A DNA stretch of 56,010 nt from a virus, in IMG/VR virus record IMGVR_UViG_3300012005_000008, positions 1 to 56,010 of that record. One strand, 5' to 3'. Every line of letters starts with the position of its first letter. The first letter of the stretch is position 1. Shown here piece after piece: positions 43,488 to 51,413 of the stretch. The notes beneath the pieces are model-generated. The model had not been told where the DNA came from. It worked only from the letters and a program-made list of their open reading frames with translations, and ran no database searches. Made by a program: the position numbers and the translations under genes.

Positions 43488-43981
43488 TTTAGGCTCCTAT
43501 TGAATGCTTGTTGGATAAATTCTGGATCTTTTGCTGATTCTGTACAAAGATATTGTTGGTTGGGATATTTCCCCACGCGACCGAGGTCCAGCCGATCAGC
43601 GTCCCAACAAACCTGGACAGTTGGTTCGGCCATCGTCATTCCATCGCTGTGAAATGTCATCGCGTGAACCAACATCTCCATCTCATGATCTTCAATATCA
43701 AAATATATTCCACGTAACAAAACAGCACCACCAGCTGCTCGCTCACCATGTTCAGGATCAGAACCATCATTTTCACGAACGTGATCATGTAAAAAACTAA
43801 AAAGCTTGATCACGTCTTCAGAGATGTAGATGGATGGATCGCGAGCTCGTTCGGCTTCTGCCAACTTCCTGGCGTTGGTATAGACGCGAGACCAATGAGG
43901 AACACCATGAATACCAAGACGAAACTCACTCATAAGGTACGAGCGCAACTCAGTGAACTTGATCATGTTTTCGTATAGCAA
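43484..43981 (-). CDS. HD-domain phosphohydrolase-like protein
   Basis: A 165-residue protein with an HD-type metal site: His29 (GVPHWSRV), His65-Asp66 (FLHDH), and a late acidic motif DADRLDLGRVG (127-137). The related bacterial proteins share the DADRLDLGRVG ending and are presumed nucleotide phosphohydrolases. It may act on host or phage nucleotides. The start could also be the internal ATG at residue 6, since the longer form overlaps the upstream gene by 32 bases. Confidence 0.75.
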   Translation of the reverse strand: MLYENMIKFTELRSYLMSEFRLGIHGVPHWSRVYTNARKLAEAERARDPSIYISEDVIKLFSFLHDHVRENDGSDPEHGERAAGGAVLLRGIYFDIEDHEMEMLVHAMTFHSDGMTMAEPTVQVCWDADRLDLGRVGKYPNQQYLCTESAKDPEFIQQAFNRSLK

Positions 43982-44423
43982 TAAGTGTAGATCGATTTGA
44001 GTTAAGTAAAATATCCAAGAATTCTGGTTTAACTATAAACCCAGCATCTTGATAGATCTGTGATTGATCTTCTTTGATCCTAGCATAAAGATTATATTCA
44101 TTTATGTCAGCGATCTTGATTAGGTCTTTGAGAATCGATTGAACTCTATCTATACCATAGATGGGAGACCAGATCTTGTGGATAGTGATGTCTTTTTCAT
44201 CACCGACGATTTCTTCCACGGTGGGGATGACTTTACCACTCATGAGAATTTCTTTGGAATGAACGGCTGCGTAAACTCCATTTTTTGAGTATGTGCGATA
44301 TCGATTTTTTCCTAGATTGTAAGTCATAGGATCATCAAAAGATAGCATCTTAAATCCAGAGTCTGTCAAATAAAAAAATATTTTATTTGCAAACACCGAG
44401 TGAAGCTGCTGTAAGGTCGCCAT
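43950..44423 (-). CDS. Hypothetical protein
   Basis: A 157-residue protein from ATG 44423 (MATLQQLHSVFANKIFF); an ATG two codons upstream is also possible. Mixed alpha/beta, with IYQDAGFIVKPEFLDILL near the end. A remote resemblance to acetyltransferase ends was considered but no acetyl-CoA loop is visible. It lies behind a TTTACA-N17-TATAAT promoter and heads the HD/DUF4262 transcript. Confidence 0.6.
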   Translation of the reverse strand: MATLQQLHSVFANKIFFYLTDSGFKMLSFDDPMTYNLGKNRYRTYSKNGVYAAVHSKEILMSGKVIPTVEEIVGDEKDITIHKIWSPIYGIDRVQSILKDLIKIADINEYNLYARIKEDQSQIYQDAGFIVKPEFLDILLNSNRSTLIAIRKHDQVH

Positions 44424-44462
44424 GATCATCCTCGTATTCTAACGGGAAATTCCAATGAGCTA

Positions 44463-44491
44463 ATTATATCTAGAAACTAACAGCTTGTAAA
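44463..44491 (-). promoter_or_regulatory. Early-type promoter TTTACA-N17-TATAAT
   Basis: The minus strand reads TTTACA (plus 44486-44491), 17 bases, then TATAAT (plus 44463-44468), about 40 bases before the gene at 44423. Confidence 0.75.
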
Positions 44492-44501
44492 CAAGAGTTT
44501 A

Positions 44502-45083
44502 CTATAGTTCTTGAGTAATCTTCAAATGCTCTTGAATTCGGTCACGCAATCCAGTTAATCCGCAAGCAGGACACAAGCAACCCCACACTAACCTAGCTCC
44601 TTCGCTCTCGGTACATCGTTTATGATTGCGAGAATCTATCGAGCTTTGCTGTAGCGATCCTAACACGCCATGGGCTTCAACGTCGATCAACCCAGCCCGA
44701 GATGGGTGAGGATCCCAAACCATCTCTCCATCTTTGGCTACGACCACGTGGTTGACGGTTCCTCGACCATTCGCTCGATGCTTAGCTGTACGTTCGGTTG
44801 GACCCACGAGCATGTGATAGGGATTTATTGAACGGACTGATCCTAGTTGAAATGCAGGAATTTCAGTGTAGATTAAATTATGATGTTTACCGAGGTAACC
44901 GTTTAAGATGTTGGAGTAAGATCCATAACCGTCAAATAATTTAAACTTGAACTTTTCATCGCTAGTAAGAAGCTCAAGTTCACACTGTGGAGGGAGCGTA
45001 TTTGGATCGATCTCAAGGATGCAAGCAACGGCTGTCTGCCAACAATTTCCTATGGTGGTGTCTGATTGTGTATACTGTTTCAT
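44502..45083 (-). CDS. C39/papain-like cysteine peptidase-like protein
   Basis: A 193-residue protein with GNCWQTAVACILE (Cys14 on the first helix), NHVVVAKDG (His112) and WDPHPSRAGL (Asp124), the Cys-His-Asp order of a papain-fold family widespread in phages. The substrate is unknown. An extra C-terminal part contains CTES, CLCPAC and may bind metal. The gene is coupled by ATGA overlap to the upstream coiled-coil gene. Confidence 0.75.
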   Translation of the reverse strand: MKQYTQSDTTIGNCWQTAVACILEIDPNTLPPQCELELLTSDEKFKFKLFDGYGSYSNILNGYLGKHHNLIYTEIPAFQLGSVRSINPYHMLVGPTERTAKHRANGRGTVNHVVVAKDGEMVWDPHPSRAGLIDVEAHGVLGSLQQSSIDSRNHKRCTESEGARLVWGCLCPACGLTGLRDRIQEHLKITQEL

Positions 45084-45907
45084 TTATCTTTAATCGCATC
45101 AGCCGAGGAAGGACTTGACGTTGGTGTAGGCGGAATCAATGCATTTTTCTTAGCGATTAAATCGTTCTTTATCGCATCGGCGGTGCTATCGATCGTTCCG
45201 AATGATTCAGCCCTAGTCTTTTCTGCTGCTACTTGAATGTTCAAAGTAGCAATAGCTGCTTCATTGATGTTCTTTTGATCCATCAACCGATTTATGGACG
45301 CATGCAAGGAAGCAAGCTGATCAGCGATCTTTTCATTCTCCTTCGAGATGACAGCTGCTTTATCGGTTAGCACTTTGGCCATAGCTAAGGCTGCCCCCGA
45401 TGTTGCATCCTTGGCTTTGATACGCTCCGTTTCCAAGTCGCTGATGTGATTATCAATCGACATCGCTACGCTATCAGCTGTGATCTTTGGATCATTGATC
45501 GCTACAAGAGCAACTTTAGCTCGATGTGCATCATCGGTAATAAGATCCTTCAACCGATCAGATACTTTCATCACCTCTAGGAAGGTAGATGTTTTTCCAG
45601 CAAAAACCTTTGTTTGCAAGTATTCTTTCAGATCCTTTTGATCTGTTGGGATCGGCACCACTGGTGCCCGAGGTGGCATCGCCGGTGGTGGTGATGGAGT
45701 CGGTGGTGCAGTCGATGGTTCTTGTGGTGTTGGCATGACTTCTGGTTCCTTAGGAGTGATAGCTCCCATTGGATTTAACGTCGGCTCAAGAGCGGCCAAA
45801 CCTTGCTGAATTGATCGCAATGTTTTTGAGTTCTCGAGGGTTGGAGGCCAAGTTGGTTTTGGTTGGGCCATAGTATCATCTTTCTTGAAAAATTTTAATA
45901 TGTTCAT
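45080..45907 (-). CDS. Coiled-coil protein with proline-rich segment
   Basis: A 275-residue protein. It has a short basic/aromatic N-terminus (MNILKFFKKDD), a Pro-rich region (residues ~50-90, PTPSPPPAMPPRAP), then ~150 residues of Ala/Lys/Glu/Asp helices that probably form a coiled coil, and a Pro/Ser tail. No transmembrane helix or family recognised. It shares a transcript with the C39-like gene. Confidence 0.6.
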   Translation of the reverse strand: MNILKFFKKDDTMAQPKPTWPPTLENSKTLRSIQQGLAALEPTLNPMGAITPKEPEVMPTPQEPSTAPPTPSPPPAMPPRAPVVPIPTDQKDLKEYLQTKVFAGKTSTFLEVMKVSDRLKDLITDDAHRAKVALVAINDPKITADSVAMSIDNHISDLETERIKAKDATSGAALAMAKVLTDKAAVISKENEKIADQLASLHASINRLMDQKNINEAAIATLNIQVAAEKTRAESFGTIDSTADAIKNDLIAKKNALIPPTPTSSPSSADAIKDK

Positions 45908-46012
45908 GGTTCTCTCTCAAAGAAGGTCTTCGGTAAGAAGAAATTAACAGGTAGAACTCTTCACTCTAGCTTTGAGCTTGTTCCATTTTATATCAAACTT
46001 CAAGCAATAGAA

Positions 46013-46042
46013 ATTATAACATAGTTCTTTGAGCTGTGTATG
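46013..46042 (-). promoter_or_regulatory. Possible sigma70-like promoter
   Basis: Minus-strand TATAAT (plus 46013-46018) with CATACA 18 bases upstream (plus 46037-46042). It stands ahead of a ~105-base leader of the coiled-coil gene. The -35 match is weak. Confidence 0.3.
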
Positions 46043-46427
46043 GCTTATTGCTTGTTGCCGAATATTTCATTGTGGCGAGAGTAATTATTCTTTCGACACT
46101 ATTGATGAAGACGCCCCTAGCGTAACGCTTAGCGGTTCTTCCGGTCAATTTGGTACATTGGTTAAAGATGCAATAAGAGTAGAAAACTCCTGGAGCTGAG
46201 ATGTCAACCTTTGACCCCCAATCCATTCCATCTTTACCGTGTCCGTCTTCACAATACAGGTCAATCATTCCAACTATCTTCCCGCTCTGAACTATCTGCC
46301 AGGCGATGTGCATTCGATTACTATCATCGCCTCCTCCATAAGTTCGACGGATCCCGGTTGTACCGTTAAAAGCTTTTGCAATTGCAAGGGCCGCATCGTT
46401 CAAACTTAGGCGTTTCTTGTGTTTCAT
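46014..46427 (-). CDS. Hypothetical protein
   Basis: A 137-residue basic protein (MKHKKRLSLNDAALAIAKAF) with a Gly-rich loop (RRTYGGGDDSNRMH) and several Cys. No family recognised. A TATAAT-like element (plus 46479-46484) lies upstream in the 129-base gap that also holds the porin terminator. Confidence 0.55.
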   Translation of the reverse strand: MKHKKRLSLNDAALAIAKAFNGTTGIRRTYGGGDDSNRMHIAWQIVQSGKIVGMIDLYCEDGHGKDGMDWGSKVDISAPGVFYSYCIFNQCTKLTGRTAKRYARGVFINSVERIITLATMKYSATSNKPYTAQRTML

Positions 46428-46515
46428 GATTCTCAGCAGGCGGTAAGGGTAGAGGTGAAGTTGGTTTAAGACAGAGGAATTATAATCTAAGTTTTTCCAA
46501 AAAGAATTAGTAGCT

Positions 46516-46546
46516 AATAAAAAGGTAGCCGAAGCTACCTTTTATT
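46516..46546 (-). terminator. Rho-independent terminator after the porin gene
   Basis: Minus strand: AAAGGTAGC, loop TTCG, GCTACCTTT, then TTATT. The perfect stem, stable UUCG-type tetraloop and T tract lie 11 bases after the porin stop. The plus strand also ends in TTTTATTT, so it may work both ways. Confidence 0.9.
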
Positions 46547-46556
46547 TACTATCAGT

Positions 46557-47495
46557 TTAGAACTTGTGGCGGATGCCAAAGTTAACAACTTTATCAGTAG
46601 ATGCCGCATCATACTTGGTTTCGCCGAGCGAAGCATACAAGTTTGTACGAGTCGACAACGAGTGAGTCATCCCCAAAGCAAGCTGAGTGGCTCCAATATT
46701 AGTATCCGAGCGATCTTGAAGCTTGACCATCGAACCCATGACGGTATCAACTGAAGTGATCGGTGCTGAAACGCCCAGCAAATAGTTGCGCGATTTCAGT
46801 CCACCGTTGTCGTTGTCAGCAAAAGCAACATGGGCCTTGACGATGTGCAGGTCATAGGTTCCACCGATGAGCATCGTACGGTTAGTAACTCCAGCAACAT
46901 CGGCGTGGTTATACGCGCCAGCTAACTTCAATGAACCCAGATCGACCGAGGTAGAAGCTCCAACGGTATTGCCATAACGGAGACCGTTCAGGGACTCCCC
47001 GAAGCTATAAGCCATCTCGCCAGAGACCGGACCCATGGAGGTGGAGTAGTTAACTGTATTGCTAACGCTACGACCACCGTCATTCATCAAATGAGTAGCA
47101 TCTCCTGCTAGACCGGCTTGAAACGGATCCAGGTCATACAAGGTATTATAGATCGGTGTAAGCTGGCGTCCAAATTTTACCGTTCCTAGAGTTGTGCTCG
47201 AGAGACCAACCCAAGATTGACGGTTGAACAGTCCATTTCCATAATGGTTGTCGAACGAGCCGGTGTCTGCGCTGAAACCAGCCTCCAGCCCAAAGATCGC
47301 GGCATTCCCGCCACCAAGGTCTTCCTTACCACGAAAGCCCAAACGGCTACCAGATTGAAGTCCGCTATTGAGCCCGGTAACTCCAGAGCTATGATTTACA
47401 CCCATGTCCACGATACCGTAGATGGTGGTTGATGATTGTGCAAAAGCGGTGGCAGAAAGTCCGGCCAAAGCAAGTGCGAGTGCTATCTTTTTCAT
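46557..47495 (-). CDS. Outer-membrane porin (Gram-negative porin, Burkholderiales type)
   Basis: A 312-residue porin. The start at 47495 gives a clean signal peptide (MKKIALALALAGLSATAFA, cleavage before QSSTT) behind AGGAAA; a longer frame adds 16 unlikely residues. Family hallmarks are SSTTIYGIVDMGV, SRLGFRGKEDLGGG, FNRQSWVGLSSTTLGTVKFG and the C-terminal GIRHKF with terminal Phe for outer-membrane insertion. This is the trimeric 16-strand porin type abundant in Betaproteobacteria; it is slightly short for the family. It has its own promoter-like element and terminator, so it is an independent accessory unit acquired from a host. It may alter permeability or replace a phage receptor. Confidence 0.93.
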   Translation of the reverse strand: MKKIALALALAGLSATAFAQSSTTIYGIVDMGVNHSSGVTGLNSGLQSGSRLGFRGKEDLGGGNAAIFGLEAGFSADTGSFDNHYGNGLFNRQSWVGLSSTTLGTVKFGRQLTPIYNTLYDLDPFQAGLAGDATHLMNDGGRSVSNTVNYSTSMGPVSGEMAYSFGESLNGLRYGNTVGASTSVDLGSLKLAGAYNHADVAGVTNRTMLIGGTYDLHIVKAHVAFADNDNGGLKSRNYLLGVSAPITSVDTVMGSMVKLQDRSDTNIGATQLALGMTHSLSTRTNLYASLGETKYDAASTDKVVNFGIRHKF

Positions 47496-47532
47496 AAAAT
47501 TTCCTTTTTGATGTTTGGTTGCTACAAAGAAG

Positions 47533-47561
47533 ATTATAAACAAAAGTTTCCTATAAGTATG
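47533..47561 (-). promoter_or_regulatory. Promoter-like element of the porin gene
   Basis: The minus strand reads CATACT (plus 47556-47561), 17 bases, then TATAAT (plus 47533-47538), about 38 bases ahead of the porin ATG. The -10 is perfect; the -35 matches the TTTACT of the other early-type promoters at 4 of 6 bases. Confidence 0.5.
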
Positions 47562-47600
47562 GTTTACTAGCGTAAACTGTATCTTAAAAGATACACAATC

Positions 47601-48230
47601 TTAAACTATTTGAGAGAACCAGTTGCGGAAGTCGCCTGGGTAGTCATCCGGGTTGTACATCCACAGACCTTCCCCGCAGATGTGAAACCGTACACATTGT
47701 AGCTCTCCGACCAAGACGGCCGAAGTTAACGAAATGAATCGTTCATTAGCTGGGTAGATGACCAATGTTCCCTTTTGCGGCTGGAACCCAAAGTTATAGA
47801 CTGGAAATTCGAGTTTCCCGCCTAATACTTGCGTGGAAATATCAAACGGAGGAGAATCTTGATAGTCTTTTAACCAAAGAAGTCCGGTTAGGTCTCGATC
47901 TTTTACACGAAGCCATTTCTTTCTCTTAAAGACCGCGTTCTCGCAATGCGGTGGTTCTGCTACCTTCCCGGTAGCAGGAAACTGTTGGAAAACTAGATGC
48001 TCGGTACCTCGATACTTAAATCCAGTATAGTGCTCCTGAAGCTTTGGAATGATTGGCTTATAGATGCTGAAGATCTCATCTTCTATCATCGTGTGGTGAC
48101 GTTCCATTGCTAAGTCTTCACCGTCTTCATTTTTATTCGGGAGAACACGAACCGCGGCCGCGATCCGATCACAAGCCGCGCCATCCAATAGATCTTGAAA
48201 CACCAGGAACGGTGATTTAATTTGTGACAT
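47601..48230 (-). CDS. 2OG-Fe(II) oxygenase-like protein with incomplete iron site
   Basis: A 209-residue protein with the general P4H-type order: PPHCEN (His95, Glu97) where HxD is expected, GGKLEFPVYNF, GTLVIYPANERF, and VRFHI (Arg181) for 2-oxoglutarate. The distal iron-binding His appears replaced by Ser167 (FISLTSAV in place of an HxV-type segment). It may be inactive, use another ligand, or have another function. A TATAAATA on the minus strand lies 35 bases ahead of its ATG, so it is probably late. Confidence 0.6.
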   Translation of the reverse strand: MSQIKSPFLVFQDLLDGAACDRIAAAVRVLPNKNEDGEDLAMERHHTMIEDEIFSIYKPIIPKLQEHYTGFKYRGTEHLVFQQFPATGKVAEPPHCENAVFKRKKWLRVKDRDLTGLLWLKDYQDSPPFDISTQVLGGKLEFPVYNFGFQPQKGTLVIYPANERFISLTSAVLVGELQCVRFHICGEGLWMYNPDDYPGDFRNWFSQIV

Positions 48231-48264
48231 TAATTTACTCTCTTATAAATTTTGTTATGCTTTG

Positions 48265-48272
48265 TATTTATA
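48265..48272 (-). promoter_or_regulatory. Putative late promoter TATAAATA (minus strand)
   Basis: Exact late octamer on the minus strand, 35 bases ahead of the gene at 48230. It overlaps the last codons of the LRR-like gene. Confidence 0.55.
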
Positions 48273-48810
48273 GCTGTGCGTACTCATCCAACCCGGCATC
48301 TTCTAGCTCACGCTGGGCATCAATCACTCCAGCCTTCCCTTCACCGAGGTGTTTATTGAGGATATTTTCTACAACATTGTTATCCAACCGTATGCCGTTG
48401 ATTCCCTTAATTAACAACAACCCAAGAACGTGTGATTTGATAGGATTATTGTGACAAGAAAATTTTCCTTTGATAGCGTTAACTATCTTGTGGATATTCT
48501 TTAGCGAGGTCAATTTATTAAGGTTACAATCAAAATATCCACCAACTTCCTTAGGAGCGCCTTCTAGCGAGGTCAATTTATTATCGTGGCAATTAAAATC
48601 TAAACCAACTTTCTTTGGAGCTCCTTCTAGTGAGGTCAATTTATTATGGCCGCAATAAAAATATCCATCAACTTTCTTAGGAGCACCTTCAAGTGAGGTC
48701 AATTGATTATCGGCGCAATAAAAATCTCCAACTTCCTCAGGAGCTCCTTCTAAGGAAGATTTCTTCCAATGAATATCATTCGATTCTTTTAGTAAAGTTT
48801 TGAGTTTCAT
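48268..48810 (-). CDS. LRR-like repeat protein with capsid-targeting-like N-terminus
   Basis: A 180-residue protein. MKLKTLLKES is followed by four near-identical 20-21-residue repeats (form SLEGAPKKVGGYFDCNxNKLT) at residues ~19-102 and a fifth diverged unit. The C-terminus (LGEGKAGVIDAQRELEDAG, then EYAQL) matches the end of the protein at 21272-21955. The repeats form a short solenoid, probably for binding. It is the last gene of the long minus-strand operon, coupled by ATGA to the RimK-like gene. Confidence 0.75.
   Translation of the reverse strand: MKLKTLLKESNDIHWKKSSLEGAPEEVGDFYCADNQLTSLEGAPKKVDGYFYCGHNKLTSLEGAPKKVGLDFNCHDNKLTSLEGAPKEVGGYFDCNLNKLTSLKNIHKIVNAIKGKFSCHNNPIKSHVLGLLLIKGINGIRLDNNVVENILNKHLGEGKAGVIDAQRELEDAGLDEYAQL
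48505..48756 (-). repeat. Tandem ~63-bp coding repeats (LRR-like units)
   Basis: Four consecutive units of 60-63 bases with high DNA similarity (recurring GAGGTCAATT(T/G)ATTAT on the plus strand). They encode the SLEGAP repeats. They lack the identical-repeat/unique-spacer pattern of CRISPR. Confidence 0.9.
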
Positions 48811-50345
48811 TTCTCGTCATCATCCGAAACGGTAAACAACTCGCTCTCTGGAACGTCAGCGTCCACGTCTGGGTTCTTCGCGATCAACACAGGAAGTCCC
48901 AGTTGCTCCAAAACGTTGCGGCCGATCAACACCTCATACTTCATGTTTGAACGATCGGTCAGCGTGAACTCGACCTGATTGAAACGCTTGCCGTGAATGG
49001 TAACATCGAGGCAAACAACTGGACGACGGGTTGAGGCGCCATTGTGAACGTTCTTGATCTTCACGACACGCTTAACGGCGGTCTTAAAGGTAACGTCGCC
49101 GCGCTTGAACTTAACCGATCCTTCATCGAAGTTGATCATGTCAGCGTGCAAGGAGCAAGTTGCTGCTCCGGTGTCAATACGAGCATCAACTGTTTGGTTC
49201 GGTGCCATGATGCGGTGAACGGTAACTGGCTCTACCTCTTGAATTGCTTCTGATGGAATTGAGTCTGGCGCAACTGACGCTGGGAGTTCAGCTCCAGGAT
49301 CTCCTGGACCATCGCTAGGGATGCTTGGTTCATCATTGGTCGGTTGCCAATTATTAATACCACCTAAATTGCCACCATCACCGATCGCAAATTTAATAAC
49401 GTCCTTTGGTAGATCTCGGTCTGGCCAATCTTTGGAGATAGCTTCAAGACCAGGCGATCCATTTACCTCAAGGATGATGATCTCCTTGTCTTCGCCTTCA
49501 CCGACTAAAATATAGTCAATGGCACAAAAGTTACATCCGAATAGCTCGACGATCCTGCGACCGATCGCTACCTCGGCATCTCCTGGGGTGTATGGTTCTG
49601 TCTCAGATCCTAGGTGGCTATTGGTTCGGAACTCATCCTTGTCCTTAGCTTGACCACGAAGGTTAGCTGCAAGAACTTGATCACCGATCATTATGATGCG
49701 GGCTGATTGCTCATGCTTGATGAACTCTTGGATCATGAACTCGATCTCTTCCTTAAGCAGCATCTGTGCAACGCCAACCAAAGATGAGCGGGAGTCGATC
49801 TTCATAACGCCGATACCATGAGTACCACGCAACGTCTTAACGACAGTTGGATACTTAAGGCGTCCAGCCTCCTCCATGAAGCCTACAACCTTCTCGACAT
49901 CATCTGGATTCTGAAGTGTAAAGCTATAAGGAGTTTTGATACCAGCGGTCGATAGGGTAACTTGTGACTTTAACTTATCATTACACAGCTCCATCGACTC
50001 GACTGAATTGAGAATGGTGGCTCCGCAGTCCTTCATGCGCTGCAGCATTGAAATCTTCATCTCGAGGTTATATTCATTAAGCCGCGGAATAACAACGGTG
50101 TCTGCATCTATCTCAAGCTTCGTGATCGCTCCAACTTCACCGGTGTCACGATTATCCCTAGCGGCAACGTAGATCTCTGACGCTAGCTTTTGTGTCTCTT
50201 CTTGACCGTCAATACCTTCGGCTATGATACAATGTGTGACATCAAGAATTTGAGCATCGATGCCCATCCCCTCGGCGGCTTTTTTCAGCGACTTGGGAAC
50301 GAAATTGCTTGGTTCGGCCGTGAAGATGATTACTTTCTTACCCAT
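48807..50345 (-). CDS. RimK-like ATP-grasp ligase fused to RimB-like retropepsin domain
   Basis: A 512-residue two-domain protein. Residues ~1-320 are a RimK-type ATP-grasp ligase: pre-ATP domain, YPTVVKTLRGTHGIGV with Lys170 and Gly-rich loop, QEFIKHE, and the metal-binding EVNGSPG (293-299). A Pro/Ser/Asp linker (~325-375) follows. Residues ~376-490 match the retropepsin-like Zn-protease family of RimB: VDARIDTGAATCSLHA with DTGA at 392-395, later LIGRNVLEQLGLPVL. RimK adds glutamates to the end of ribosomal protein S6, and RimB is the partner protease; in bacteria they are separate. Overlaps of 4-8 bases link it to neighbours. Confidence 0.88.
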   Translation of the reverse strand: MGKKVIIFTAEPSNFVPKSLKKAAEGMGIDAQILDVTHCIIAEGIDGQEETQKLASEIYVAARDNRDTGEVGAITKLEIDADTVVIPRLNEYNLEMKISMLQRMKDCGATILNSVESMELCNDKLKSQVTLSTAGIKTPYSFTLQNPDDVEKVVGFMEEAGRLKYPTVVKTLRGTHGIGVMKIDSRSSLVGVAQMLLKEEIEFMIQEFIKHEQSARIIMIGDQVLAANLRGQAKDKDEFRTNSHLGSETEPYTPGDAEVAIGRRIVELFGCNFCAIDYILVGEGEDKEIIILEVNGSPGLEAISKDWPDRDLPKDVIKFAIGDGGNLGGINNWQPTNDEPSIPSDGPGDPGAELPASVAPDSIPSEAIQEVEPVTVHRIMAPNQTVDARIDTGAATCSLHADMINFDEGSVKFKRGDVTFKTAVKRVVKIKNVHNGASTRRPVVCLDVTIHGKRFNQVEFTLTDRSNMKYEVLIGRNVLEQLGLPVLIAKNPDVDADVPESELFTVSDDDEK

Positions 50346-50568
50346 TTTTCTTTTCCTTGAATAACCGATGTAACACCTTTTCTAACGCATAGTGCAAGTC
50401 AACTTCTAGCTCTTGACCGTCATCTTCTGGAATGTTAATTCCCTTAGGGAGCTTAACGTGAATAGATAAACCGTCATCATGAATTTTTGTACTATAGACA
50501 GCTCCTGGTGTTTTGCACACGTGATCCTTGTCATATTCTTTCTTTTCGATGAGCGCGCCAATCTTCAT
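50338..50568 (-). CDS. Small hypothetical protein
   Basis: A 76-residue beta/alpha protein (MKIGALIEKKEYDKDH; ends LHRLFKEKKNG). It contains HVKLPKGINIPEDDG. No family recognised. It is coupled to genes on both sides and lies directly upstream of the RimK/RimB-like fusion. Confidence 0.6.
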   Translation of the reverse strand: MKIGALIEKKEYDKDHVCKTPGAVYSTKIHDDGLSIHVKLPKGINIPEDDGQELEVDLHYALEKVLHRLFKEKKNG

Positions 50569-51413
50569 TTGACAGCTCCTCGCTTGTACATCTCGAGATA
50601 TTTTGACTTCTTAACTAACAAGCAAGGAGAATCAATCCACACCTCTCGAGGATCTGGCTTGTGAGCAAAGCTCTCAACGCGAATCGCTGAGAATCCATTA
50701 TTCTCTGGGTCGAGCTTCTCATTAATGTAGGCTTGGGTATTGGTGATGTGACGACTTAACAAATCGTTAATAACCTTTCGGTCTTCATCATTAATGGACT
50801 CATTATCCTTGAGCTTTCTCTTTAGGGCGTCTTTACCCTTAGAAACTACATCATCTATCTGCTTGATTAACTTGTTAAACTGTCCAAACGTATCTGGATT
50901 AACCTCTTCATCAAACTTTGCTTTCGGATCTAGCTGCGTAAGCGCTCTACAGAGCCCAGCGATCCACTTAGATAAGCCATCATTATCCATGCGGTCGATT
51001 CCAAAGTCCTTCTGCGCCAAGTTAAAGCTCTTATAGAACGATGACTTAGGGCAAATACCAACACGGGCATAGTCATAAGGAATCATCACATAAAGTTCAC
51101 TCTCAACATCTCCAGCTCTTTCGGCGCTTGTGTATCCGCGAAGAAACTTGCTACGGCTCGGAAATCTCTTCCAAGCTGTCATATCCTTAACTAGTCGATC
51201 TAACCAAAATGCGGTCTTAACTTCACGGACCGCTGGGGTTACCATCATGAAGTCAGCCTTACCGCTGTCGGTAAGGTAGATTGGTTGTTGACGGATGACA
51301 GCGTAAGAATTACGGCATGAGCTTTTTAGGAGCTCGAGAAACTTGCTCTCTGTGATCTCCTTCTTGTGCTCTGGTTGTGGCTTCTTTTCGTCAAGTAATT
51401 CGTTTAGGATCAT
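50565..51413 (-). CDS. Hypothetical protein with capsid-targeting-like N-terminus
   Basis: A 282-residue protein beginning MILNELLDEKKPQPEHK. This leader is separable from the rest and matches the T4 Alt/internal-protein style with an LxE site. The body has a conserved-looking core (SYAVIRQQPIYLTDSGKADF, RSKFLRGYTSAERAG and ESELYVMIPYDYARVGICPK). The Arg, Thr/Ser and ExE spacing recalls ADP-ribosyltransferases, but the RG of the first motif is absent, so this is only a possibility. It may be an injected internal head protein. Confidence 0.6.
   Translation of the reverse strand: MILNELLDEKKPQPEHKKEITESKFLELLKSSCRNSYAVIRQQPIYLTDSGKADFMMVTPAVREVKTAFWLDRLVKDMTAWKRFPSRSKFLRGYTSAERAGDVESELYVMIPYDYARVGICPKSSFYKSFNLAQKDFGIDRMDNDGLSKWIAGLCRALTQLDPKAKFDEEVNPDTFGQFNKLIKQIDDVVSKGKDALKRKLKDNESINDEDRKVINDLLSRHITNTQAYINEKLDPENNGFSAIRVESFAHKPDPREVWIDSPCLLVKKSKYLEMYKRGAVK

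Noticed and set aside
43950-44423. GNAT acetyltransferase assignment
   Set aside because: Only a faint resemblance near the C-terminus; no acetyl-CoA-binding loop seen.
48505-48756. Possible CRISPR array
   Set aside because: The repeats are contiguous, in frame and encode LRR-like units; there are no unique spacers.
50565-51413. Alt-type ADP-ribosyltransferase assignment
   Set aside because: Spacing of Arg, Ser/Thr and ExE-like residues is suggestive, but the usual first motif is missing; kept as hypothetical.
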